From positions 1 to 64,000 of the forward strand of contig BAXV01000014.1 in the NCBI GenBank assembly GCA_001310715.1: a DNA stretch of 64,000 bases, read 5' to 3'. The DNA comes from Pseudovibrio sp. JCM 19062. GTDB lineage: Bacteria > Pseudomonadota > Alphaproteobacteria > Rhizobiales > Stappiaceae. The translations under genes and the position numbers were made by a program. Positions 52,925 to 63,311 of this stretch are shown in pieces (position 1 is the first letter of the stretch; each line of letters opens with the position of its first letter). The notes under the pieces are model-generated. The model ran no database searches. It had not been told where the DNA came from and worked only from the letters and a program-made list of their open reading frames with translations.

Positions 52925-53691
52925 ATGGAGGTTTACGGGAAAAAGGTTCAGTCCCGCCTTCTGCTTGGGACAGCACAATACCCCTCTCCTGCTGTTCTAA
53001 AAAAACGCGATCTCTGCAAGCGGCACGCAGATCATCACGGTCTCGTTGCGCAGGGAAACGGCCAATGGGTCCGGAACTGGCTTCTGGGATCTTTTGAAAG
53101 CCTGCAACTGTCACTTTCTACCCAACACCGCTGGCTGCCATAGTGTTCAGGAAGCGGTGACGACAGCGCATATGGCGCGTGAACTGTTTGGCACTGATTG
53201 GATCAAGCTGGAAGTTATCGGCAATTCCGAGAGTTTGCAGCCTGACGTGTTTGGCCTTGTTGAAGCTGCGAAGATCCTCTGTGCGGACGGGTTCAAGGTG
53301 TTCCCGTACACCACAGAGGATCTGGTGGTTGGTGAGAAACTGCTGGAAGCAGGGTGTGAAGTGCTGATGCCATGGGGTGCGCCCATTGGCTCTGGTCAGG
53401 GTTTGCGCAATCCTGATGCTCTGCGCACCATGCGCGCCCATTTCCCTGACACCCCACTCATTGTTGATGCGGGGATCGGACGGCCCTCTGATGCGACCCG
53501 TGCCATGGAGTTGGGCATGGATGCTGTGCTTCTGAATACGGCAGTTGCCAAAGCGGGTGATCCGGTTTTGATGGCTCAGCCATGGCACAAGCGATTGAAG
53601 CAGGACGCAATGGATGGGTTGCTGACCTATGGACCCACGGGATATGGCAGTGCCCTCCACACCCATCCTTGGTATGGCGGAGTTGATGTGA
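52925..53691 (+). CDS. thiG: Thiazole synthase ThiG, about three frameshifts
   Basis: TIM-barrel enzyme that builds the thiazole phosphate from deoxyxylulose phosphate, dehydroglycine and ThiS thiocarboxylate. It begins [19 protein letters not shown] just after thiS. Landmarks are [68 protein letters not shown] and [16 protein letters not shown]. Breaks: an extra A in the A7 run near 52998, one base missing near 53575, and another near 53630, after which [20 protein letters not shown] ends with TGA overlapping the thiE start. About 255 residues. Confidence 0.9.
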
Positions 53692-54283
53692 TGGAGCGGT
53701 TTTACCTGATTACCGGTGGTGTGGACTGGATTGAAAAGCTGGTTCCCCACGGCGTCAAGCTTGTTCAGCTGAGGATAAAGGATCAGCCAGAGGTGGAAGT
53801 GCGCCAGCAGGTTGCACGGGCGCGTGACTTTTGCAGGCAGCATGCACCCAGCTTGTCGTCAATGATTATTGGGAGCTGGCGCTGGAGCTTGGCTGTGATT
53901 TTGTTCATCTGGGGCAGGAAGATATGGACCGCGCTGATTTTGGGGCTCTCCGCAAGGCCGGTGTGCGCATTGGTCTTTCCACACATGATGAAGCGGAATT
54001 AGACCGCGCTCTTTCCCACAAGCCGGAGTATGTGGCGCTGGGGCCGGTTTACCCAACAAAGCTGAAGAAGATGAAATGGGCACCACAAGGTCTGGAGCGT
54101 GTTCAGCGCTGGAAACAGATGGTGGGCGAGACCCCACTAGTTGCCATTGGCGGTCTGACGCCTGACCGTCTTGCTGGCGTGTTTGAGGCGGGTGCGGACA
54201 GCGCTGCGGTGGTGACCGATATCTTGCAGGCTCAAGACCCAATTGCCCGTACGCAGGAATGGGTGGAGGCCTGCAAGTCATGA
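53691..54283 (+). CDS. thiE: Thiamin phosphate synthase ThiE, one frameshift
   Basis: Joins the pyrimidine and thiazole halves into thiamin phosphate. About 197 residues. It starts [18 protein letters not shown] at the ATG overlapping the thiG stop (TGATG), has [10 protein letters not shown] (pyrophosphate-binding), then after one indel near 53845 continues [50 protein letters not shown] and AIGGLTPD. The stop overlaps the thiF start. Confidence 0.92.
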
Positions 54284-55245
54284 CGCGCTATGACCGCCAG
54301 ATGATCCTGCCGGAGGTTGGGCGGGACGGTCAAGACCGCTTGAGGAACGCGCACGTTCTGGTGGTGGGGGCCGGTGGTTTGGGCTGTCCGGTGTTGCAAT
54401 ACCTTGCGGGCGCTGGCCTCGGCACACTCACAGTAGTTGACCCCGATGTGGTTGAAGAGAGTAACCTGCACCGGCAGCCGCTTTACTCGCTGACCGACAT
54501 CGGCAAGAGCAAGGCTTCTGCATCTGCGGCTCGTTTGCGCGACTATAATCCTGAGGTGGATCTGCGGGCGTTGGGCGTTGCGCTGACCCCGGCAAATGCT
54601 GTGGAGTTGGTTGGTCAGGCTGATATCATTGTTGATGCAGCAGACACTTTCGCGGCCTCGTATACCCTCTCTGATGAATGTTTCAGTCAGGGTAAGCCTC
54701 TCATCTCAGCTTCAGTGCTTGGAACCTCGGGATATCTTGGAGGCTTTTGCGCAGGAGCACCGTCGTTAAGAGCCGTCTTTCCGGCCCCTCCCAGCAATGG
54801 GGCCACTTGCTCCAGTGCTGGTGTTCTTGGCCCTGCTGTGGGCAGTATCGGGGCGATGCAGGCTCAGATGGTTCTTGGTGTCTTGCTGGGCTTTTCTCCG
54901 AGTCCGCTTGGCCGGCTTGTCACTCTTGATCTGAAAAGTTTTGCATTTGGCGGCTTCTCGTTTCTCAACGCCAAGGAACCCAAGTGGCATGCTCCGTTTA
55001 TTAGCGTGCAGGACCTGATGCCAACGGATCTGGTTGTTGAACTTCGGGACATCACTGAAGCGCCGGCCCCCGTTTGCGCGGATGCTGTTCGTGTTCTGCC
55101 GGACGCACTTGGAACACATGATTTCAGCGATACGGGCCGCGTTGTGCTTTGCTGCAAGACTGGATTGCGGGCATGGCGTGGGGCGCAGGTTCTGTCGGAG
55201 CGGGGATACAAGAGTGTTGCATTGATCGCAGACATGGCGCGCTAA
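54280..55245 (+). CDS. thiF: ThiF-type adenylyltransferase with C-terminal rhodanese-like segment
   Basis: Activates ThiS by adenylating its C-terminal Gly. It has 321 residues, intact. The N-terminal HesA/MoeB/ThiF domain has VVGAGGLGCPVLQYLAGAG, VDPDVVEESNLHRQ and DAADTFAASYTLSDE. The usual zinc-binding CxxC pairs are not obvious, though Cys residues occur. The last 35 residues (RVVLCCKTGLRAWRGAQVL) resemble a rhodanese domain whose Cys could pass sulfur to ThiS, but the domain looks shortened. ATGA overlap with thiE; last gene of the operon. Confidence 0.88.
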   Translation: MTRYDRQMILPEVGRDGQDRLRNAHVLVVGAGGLGCPVLQYLAGAGLGTLTVVDPDVVEESNLHRQPLYSLTDIGKSKASASAARLRDYNPEVDLRALGVALTPANAVELVGQADIIVDAADTFAASYTLSDECFSQGKPLISASVLGTSGYLGGFCAGAPSLRAVFPAPPSNGATCSSAGVLGPAVGSIGAMQAQMVLGVLLGFSPSPLGRLVTLDLKSFAFGGFSFLNAKEPKWHAPFISVQDLMPTDLVVELRDITEAPAPVCADAVRVLPDALGTHDFSDTGRVVLCCKTGLRAWRGAQVLSERGYKSVALIADMAR

Positions 55246-55266
55246 CAGCATTCCCCAGTTCTGTAC

Positions 55267-55291
55267 TCCCCTGCTTTGCGGTGGGGATTTT
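55267..55291 (+). terminator. Probable terminator of the thi operon
   Basis: TCCCC/GGGGA stem with an 11-base loop and TTTT tail, 21 bp past the thiF stop. Confidence 0.6.
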
Positions 55292-55585
55292 CGGTTAGTC
55301 TTGCATTCGCGTTCAGTTAAGCGCGCGTCGTTTTCAAACTGTGCCTTGTTGTATGCGCATTAAACCTGATTGCGCGAATAGGAATCAGTGCGCGGTGTTG
55401 AACAGGGGCTTGTTAAACACCAAGGCGCTGAGTGGATAACAGCGCTAATATCAATATTTTCAATATGTTATTTTCATCAACTCACGCCTGTCATTTGCCG
55501 CCGGAGCCGACCAATCGGGCATACATGGTGTTGTCCACCACATGAAAGTTCTGGTTGAGACACTCTGTCGCAAGTTTACAGAATT

Positions 55586-55632
55586 GGGGCGTTTTCGCTG
55601 ATTTTTGCGGGCGTGATGTTTCAGAACGCCCC
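55586..55632. repeat. Inverted repeat upstream of nirS
   Basis: Perfect 8-bp arms GGGGCGTT and AACGCCCC separated by 31 bases, ending 89 bp before the nirS start. It may form a 5'-UTR hairpin or a wide-spaced operator; nothing in the sequence decides. Confidence 0.5.
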
Positions 55633-55652
55633 TCCCAAGTCTCCCTGCTTAA

Positions 55653-57392
<1,740 letters not shown>

Positions 57393-57412
57393 TGTGATCT
57401 AGCGATCCTTTT

Positions 57413-57443
57413 GAGGGGCGGGCACCACGCCCGCCCCTCTTTG
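57413..57443 (+). terminator. Terminator after nirS
   Basis: Perfect 11-bp stem GAGGGGCGGGC/GCCCGCCCCTC with a 5-base loop and TTTG tail, 20 bp past the nirS stop. Confidence 0.9.
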
Positions 57444-57574
57444 TATCAGCGGCATCGAGACTGCAACGGCTGCACACTGGCCGGAGATGGCGGATTTGCT
57501 CACCGCATCTTGAAGGCCGACCGCTCACGACCCGGCAGGATGGGTCGACAGAAAATCCAAAACGGAGCCTGGAA

Positions 57575-59358
57575 ATGACCCAGTCCAACGATACGGAAAA
57601 GAAAAAGCCGATCTGGCGCAGGTATTTCCTATGGGGAATGCCGGTAGGTGGCCTCTTGGCGGCCTTTGTCGTCGGCATTATCTTCTGGGGTGGTTTCAAC
57701 ACCGCCATGGAAGCGACTAACACAAAAGAATTCTGCGTCTCGTGCCACGAGATGAATGACTTTGTCTATCAGGAATACCAGGCACAATCCATGACGTGAA
57801 CCGGTCAGGCGTTGGGGCCGTTTGCTCGGATTGTCATGTCCCTAAAGACTGGACACATAAGATCATCCGCAAGGTCAAGGCCTCCAAAGAAGTTTGGGGC
57901 AAGTTGGTCGGCACAATCAATACACCCGAGAAATTCGAGCTAAACGTCTGCACCTCGCGAAAAACGAATGGTCGCGGATGAAGTCTTCTGACTCTCGTGA
58001 ATGCCGTAACTGTCATGATTTTGAATCCATGATGCCGGAATTCCAGAAGCCACGCGCACGTCAGCAGCACCTGAATGCAATGAAGACAGGCCAGACCTGT
58101 ATTGATTGCCACAAGGGTATTGCACACTCCAACGTACGTGATCGCGCCTCTGACGAATATCTGGAGATGATCGAAGCACCGAACCAGAACTTTGTTCGTG
58201 AGGTTCCGAAAGAGTATCTGGAAAGCCTTGCCCGCATTGAAGCCAAAGAAGCTGCTGAAGCAGAGGCTGCGAGTGCTGCCAAGAAAGTGCAACAGGAAGC
58301 TGTTCAGGGCAGATTGCTGCTGCGGTTGACGCTGCTCTTGAAGAAGAACGCACAAAAGCTGCCGGTGAAGCAAGTGCTGCGGATGAAGGTGATACGTTGG
58401 TGCCAACATCGACTGGAGCGGTGTGGACAGCGTCGACATGACCTTGTTCTACCCTGGTCAGGCGTCCTTCGAGTTTGTGCAGAACGGCAAGCAGCATGGT
58501 GGTGCTCGTCCGCTGACAAAAGGTGGTGACCAGTGCACGACCTGTCATGCGAAAGAGCTGAACAACATCGGCAACAAGATCGTCAAGGGCGCTGAAAACA
58601 CCGAGCCTACCCCAATTCCGGGTAAACGCGGTGTGATTAACGCGACGATGCAGGCTGCTCACGATAGTGAGAACGTCTACTTCCGCCTGCAATGGCCAGA
58701 TACGCCTCATGCCCCTGCTCCATTCGTGGACGGTGGCAAGATGGACCCTGACAACCAGATCAAGGTTGCCATGATGATCACTGGTACCGGCATCAAGATG
58801 GGTGAACAGGTTGGTTGCTGGGCAACATGCCATGCAGACAACACCTACATGCCGTTTGATCCGGGTCCGGAAGCAATCGCTGCAAACGGTGATGTTGCAA
58901 GCATGCTGCAAGCCAAGCAGTCCATCCAGAAGTACCTGAGTGAGACCCGCAGTAAGGTCGAGATCAAAGGTCGTCGCGGTAAGGCTCAGGGTGGCTGGGA
59001 CAAGCTGAAGTCTGCTGAAGAGATCGACCAGCTGCTGGCTGACGGTACCTTCATGGATCTGATGCGCGTCTATGCTGACGGTTCGGCCACCAACGGCTAC
59101 CTGCTTGAGCGCCGCGTACAGAATGATGGTGACATCGCAGCTTCTGCCAAGCTTTCTGCGGGTATGTGGACTGTGGTCTTCTCCCGTCCGCTGGCAAGTG
59201 ACACGCCGGGTGATGTTCCACTTGAAGCAGGCAAGACCTACACAGTTGGGTTCGCCATCCACGATGACTTCTCAGCGGCACGTTTCCACCACGTGACACT
59301 GAACACCAGTCTGGCGCTGGATGACGAAACTGCCATGATCAATGTGGTAGGACGTTAA
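57575..59358 (+). CDS. nirT: NapC/NirT-type multihaem cytochrome fused to an ethylbenzene-dehydrogenase-like haem domain, several frameshifts
   Basis: Membrane-anchored quinol oxidase feeding electrons to periplasmic reductases. About 594 residues. An N-terminal membrane anchor (residues 18-42) is followed by NapC/NirT haem motifs [32 protein letters not shown] and [11 protein letters not shown] charged Glu/Ala-rich linker leads to a second domain with CTTCH and CWATCH haem motifs and the ethylbenzene-dehydrogenase type fold ([35 protein letters not shown]). Breaks near 57795, 57960, 58300 and 58400. No stop or start separates the domains after correction, so I read one fused protein. The link to nirS suggests it donates to NirS. 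Confidence 0.82.
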
Positions 59359-59368
59359 GAAACACAGA

Positions 59369-59399
59369 GGGTGGCCAAGCAATTGGCCGCCCTTTTTCT
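59369..59399 (+). terminator. Terminator after the NirT-type gene
   Basis: GGGTGGCCAA pairs with TTGGCCGCCC around GCAA (one T-G), followed by TTTTTCTTTT. It lies 11 bp past the stop codon. Confidence 0.9.
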
Positions 59400-59416
59400 T
59401 TTAGGAGGGGCACCTT

Positions 59417-59836
59417 ATGTACGCACGACTTCTTCAAGGTTCCGCAGTTTTACTGAGCCTTTTGATGGTAGCACCAGCTCTTGCCAAGGATGACAAGACA
59501 GCTGAGCTGTGCGCTAAAGCTGAAGCGCGCTACGTCGATATGTTTGGGCATCCATCAGCCGAGGCAGAGGGCGCCATTGTTGTGAAGATGTACAAATATC
59601 GCTTTTGTCCTGAACAACTGACTGTGCCCGTTGGAACCACTGTGCGCTGGGTGAACGTGGACAAACGCACCAGCCATACGGTTCATTTGAATGAAGCGGG
59701 CGAGAAAGAGTCCGAGCGGCTGTTTCCTGAAGAGAATTTCGAATTCACGTTCCTGAGCGCCGGTTCTCAGCAGTATCTGTGTGGTCCCCATTGGGAGACA
59801 CGCAAGATGATCGGCATGGTGACAGTCGCACCTTAG
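59417..59836 (+). CDS. Periplasmic cupredoxin
   Basis: Small blue copper protein of 139 residues with a signal peptide (LLQGSAVLLSLLMVAPALA). The type-1 copper ligands are visible: His in KRTSHTVHL, then Cys-x4-His-x4-Met in YLCGPHWETRKMIG. The fold begins at VVKMYKYRFCPEQLTVPVG. AGGAGGGG lies about eight bases before the ATG. Its place between the cytochrome and nirN suggests it carries electrons to NirS. The frame is intact. Confidence 0.9.
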   Translation: MYARLLQGSAVLLSLLMVAPALAKDDKTAELCAKAEARYVDMFGHPSAEAEGAIVVKMYKYRFCPEQLTVPVGTTVRWVNVDKRTSHTVHLNEAGEKESERLFPEENFEFTFLSAGSQQYLCGPHWETRKMIGMVTVAP

Positions 59837-59859
59837 GTGGCTGCTTTTCTGTGGCGTAT

Positions 59860-59884
59860 TCCGTTTGGGCGACGGACTTTTTTT
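59860..59884 (+). terminator. Terminator after the cupredoxin gene
   Basis: TCCGT/ACGGA stem with a 7-base loop, followed by CTTTTTTT, 24 bp past the stop codon. Confidence 0.75.
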
Positions 59885-59921
59885 GTTTCGGAACTACGCT
59901 CCAAAATTCTGAGTTAATTCA

Positions 59922-61448
59922 ATGATCAGACTCCTTGTTTCTCTTGGATCGGCTGTTCTGACAGCATCGATGGCGCTTGCCGAACCGGCAGCTCATTATC
60001 AGGCACATTGTGTGGAGTGCCATGGTGAGAACCGCTTGGGTCTGATTGGTCCGGCGCTGCTTCCTGAGACGCTTGGCAGCCTGCGCGGCACTGCCTTGCA
60101 GGACACGATCATGAACGGACGAGAGGCGACCGAGATGCCCGCCTTTCGGGAGGTGTTGAGCGACCACCAGATTGAAGGGTTGAGTGGCTTTCTGAAAACG
60201 CCACTGGCCCCTGCCCCACACTGGGGACCCGAGCAGATCTCTGCGAGCCTTTTGATCAACGAAGACTACGAGCCGGTCGACGAGCCCCTTTGGTCGGCTG
60301 ATCCAATGAACCTGACATTGGTAGTGGAGACCACTGACCACTCTGTCAGCGTGGTGGACGGAGATAGCTTTGAGGTTTTGACGCGCTTTGAGACACCCTT
60401 TGGCACACGTGGGCAGCCGAAGTTTTCACCAGATGGGCGGTACGTTTACATCATGTCCCGCGATGGCTGGATTCAGAAGTATGATCTTTATTCGCTGCAG
60501 GAAGTTCGCCGCGTCCGGGCTGGATTGAACAGTCGCAATATTATTTTGAGCCATGATGGCAAGTGGATTGCTGTTGCAAACTATCTGCCCAACACGTTTG
60601 TTATTCTCTCTGCGGATGATCTAAGTCCGCAGAAAGTGGAGGCGGTGCAAGGCAAGGATGGGTTGCCAAGCCGTGTTTCGGCTGTTTACCTTGCCGCCAA
60701 ACGCAAGAGTTTCGTGTTTGCCTTGAAAGATACTCCCTCTATCTGGGAGGTGTTTTATGGCCCCAATCCGCCACACTACGGCTTTGCCCATGACTGGCGC
60801 ATTGAAGGGCCAGCGCCGAATAAAGACCCTTTCCCGCTGCGTACGATCACCCTGAAGAGTCTGGCTGAGGACTTTTACCTCGACCCAACCGATGAGTATG
60901 TGATGGGGGCTTCGCCCAGCGGCACAGGTGGTCAAGTGGTGGATCTGGTGATCGGACACAAGATTGCGGATTTGGAGTTGGCAGGGATGCCACACCTTGG
61001 CTCCGGCTCAACCTGGAAGATGGGGGAGCGGACCGTTATGGCGACACCTCATCTGAGAGAACCTCTTGTTTCCATTGTTGATATGAAGACGTGGGAGACC
61101 ATCAAGCAGATCAAGATGCTTGGCTCGGGATTCTTCACCCGCACACACGAGAACTCTCCCTATGTTTGGGTGGATGTGTTTTTTGGGGCTCACCAAGACG
61201 CTATTCAGGTGATCGACAAGCAGAGCCTTGAGATTGTGAAGACGTTGCGCCCGCAGAAGGGATCACGCGCGGCCCATGTGGAGTTCACAAAGGATGGCAG
61301 ATACGCGATGGTTTCAGTATGGGAAGAGGACGGAGCTGTCGTCGTTTATGATGCGCAAACACTGGAAGAGGTTCGCCGCCTGCCCATGAGAAAGCCGCAG
61401 GGTAAGTACAATGTGGGGAACAGAATTGTGCGTGGTGAGGGCGAATAA
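59922..61448 (+). CDS. nirN: NirN-type c/d1 cytochrome
   Basis: Periplasmic protein of 508 residues similar in layout to NirS: signal peptide (LLVSLGSAVLTASMALA), N-terminal haem c motif CVECHG, and a d1-type propeller (FSPDGRYVYIMSRDGW, ILSHDGKWIAVANY, FTRTHENSPYVW, VEFTKDGRYAMVSVW). The haem c domain separates it from NirF, which lacks it. NirN completes the last dehydrogenation of haem d1 and delivers it to NirS. The frame is intact. The other d1 synthesis genes (nirF, D, L, G, H, J, E) are not in the window. Confidence 0.82.
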   Translation: MIRLLVSLGSAVLTASMALAEPAAHYQAHCVECHGENRLGLIGPALLPETLGSLRGTALQDTIMNGREATEMPAFREVLSDHQIEGLSGFLKTPLAPAPHWGPEQISASLLINEDYEPVDEPLWSADPMNLTLVVETTDHSVSVVDGDSFEVLTRFETPFGTRGQPKFSPDGRYVYIMSRDGWIQKYDLYSLQEVRRVRAGLNSRNIILSHDGKWIAVANYLPNTFVILSADDLSPQKVEAVQGKDGLPSRVSAVYLAAKRKSFVFALKDTPSIWEVFYGPNPPHYGFAHDWRIEGPAPNKDPFPLRTITLKSLAEDFYLDPTDEYVMGASPSGTGGQVVDLVIGHKIADLELAGMPHLGSGSTWKMGERTVMATPHLREPLVSIVDMKTWETIKQIKMLGSGFFTRTHENSPYVWVDVFFGAHQDAIQVIDKQSLEIVKTLRPQKGSRAAHVEFTKDGRYAMVSVWEEDGAVVVYDAQTLEEVRRLPMRKPQGKYNVGNRIVRGEGE

Positions 61449-62388
61449 GCGAGTATGGGTGTGTGTGGCTCTGGATCCCGCATCAAGTGCGGGAGGACGA
61501 TGGGTGCAAGAGGATATTTTGAGGCATAACAACACACATCATCGTCTTCCCGGCCTCCGAGCCGGGATCCATGCAGCGGTTGCATTATGTCGTCAGGGGT
61601 TTGTTGATCGAGAGTTGGTCGTTGGGCCCTTCAAAAAAACTTATCCCCCTCACTCAAAGATGTACCCATACTAATGCCATGCCTACGTTGCGGGCTTGCT
61701 GGTGGACCGTCCGTCAGTTGGTCGTAGGCTGGATGGGGCTACTGTGGAAGGTAACGTATTTTGCAGCAGGTCCGTGGAGGTTGCCCAAACGCCATGAGTG
61801 TTGAGGCGGGAGGATGCGCGGCCAAACCAGAGGGCGTCAGCACTGGGAGTCATTCTGTTACAGGAGTGCCTTCTCAAAGCGTCTTTTAGAGCTTGACCAT
61901 AGCCTCTTACAAAACGTCCGGGCAAGGCGACAGCCAATGCCGAAGAAACTAATTTAACAAGTAGCGCAGGCGTTGCCTGTGTGCCTTGCCCATCCCGTTA
62001 TCTACGGTTTTCAGCTTCAACACTGCATGGCAGGCCATGTGGTGCTAATCGTGTTTGTACCTGTCAAAGCGCGTTAAAAATATGCTCGGGCATTTTGCGT
62101 TGCACGTCCACTTTGCACGCAAAGCCATATGCACCAGTACATCGCGTTTTGGTTTGCTCTCCGGTGCCACCTCGGTCCAGACCAGCTCATTGGGCGGAGC
62201 TGAAAGACGGCGAGTTCGGTTACATACGGGACTTCCTGACGGATCTTCCCGGCGTTCAGCGGATTACTGCTCAAACTCATAAAGTCCGGCTTAAAGCACA
62301 GTTCCATGAAGTAAAGTGGTTTTGAAACAACGGCTTAAGCACGTGCGACGAGAAGATACTTTTCAAATGAGTAAAATTTGATATGTAA
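61449..62388. other. Gene-poor stretch between nirN and the YrbL-like gene
   Basis: About 940 bp. The left end holds the REP doublet. From 61573 to 62388 there are frames on both strands, but none has a recognisable motif or good start, and they overlap each other. It looks like degraded or intergenic DNA. Confidence 0.45.
61471..61572. repeat. REP doublet (REPIN-like)
   Basis: Two inverted palindromic units, 61471-61502 (CTGGATCCCG-n-CGGGAGGACGATG) and 61540-61572 (CATCGTCTTCCCGG-n-CCGGGATCCAT), about 37 bp apart, starting 22 bp past nirN. They can fold into one long hairpin. The unit matches the arms around the GIY-YIG gene at the other end of the window. Confidence 0.8.
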
Positions 62389-63106
62389 GTGTCTAAATTT
62401 TCCAAGAAGACTGGCTTAAAGTTGACGTTGTCCGGGCAAAAACAGATTTATCAGGTTGGTGATTCTTACGTGGTGGCGGATTTCGCGACACCTATGAATG
62501 CGCAAGTGACCCTACCAAGCTTTTGAAGTTTGATCGGTATGAAGCAGGCACCCGTAAGGTCAAAAACCGTGGAGGTCTAAAGGATCTGTTCCGCTCGGTG
62601 CGGGCCAAGCTGGGTTACAAGAAGCAGCGGTTAACGGGCAATCAGGATGAGCTGCTGGGGTGGCATCACATTCAGGAGGTCGGCCTTGCAGGGCATCACG
62701 CCTTTACCCGTGTCTACGGAATGGTGGAGACCAATCTGGGTCCGGCCTGATGATCGAGAAGATTGATAACTTCGCTGATCAGGAAATTCGAAGTGTTCGC
62801 GATTACCTCAGCCGTCATGGGCGCATTCAGGACACGGAGCTTATTCGCGCTCTGGTGGAATACTTTAAAATCTTACGTGCACACCATGTTTCCTGTTTTG
62901 CGGATCGCCCGGAAAATATGGGAATTGTCGTCGATCCGCATGGCAAAACCTACATTAAATGCTTTGACGTGAAAACCTATCTGGATCACCAACTCCTGCC
63001 GATCAATAAGATCGAGTATTTCAGGAAACGTAGGATTCAAAGGCGTCTGAATCGCCATTTTAGTATCTTGAGCGGCGAGAACATAGCTGAAGGGGCCAGA
63101 ATCTAA
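62389..63106 (+). CDS. YrbL-like protein (kinase-fold), two frameshifts
   Basis: About 240 residues similar to YrbL, a PhoP-network protein with a kinase-like fold. It contains GGGFRDTYECASDPTKLLKFDR (region), GWHHIQEVGLAGHHAFTRVYG, GLMIEKIDNF and SCFADRPENMGIV, then YIKCFDVKTYLD. One base is missing near 62494 (GTGGTGGCGG) and one G near 62748 (GGTCCGGCCTGATG for GGTCCGGGCCTGATG). The start is uncertain; a GTG at 62389 opens the corrected frame. Function in alphaproteobacteria is unknown. Confidence 0.7.
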
Positions 63107-63311
63107 CGATGTCTGACCGGCGGGCGTTAGCGGCCTCTGACAGTCTGGTATGGTTGGACACTGCGCATCGGGTGCGTGTTAAGCACCAATATTCTTCACC
63201 TATAGACGCCTTGCAACTGAAGCGGGCTCGTTTATGCTTGCGCAATTATTTTCTTCCAGCGCGAATTTTTTTGGCGCTGTTTTTTGAGCAAATGTATTTA
63301 AGGCGGGCATT

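Noticed and set aside
61683..62325. Overlapping frames in the stretch after nirN
   Set aside because: Frames on both strands cover the same bases, are rich in Arg, Ser and Pro as in GC-rich shadows, and show no family motif.
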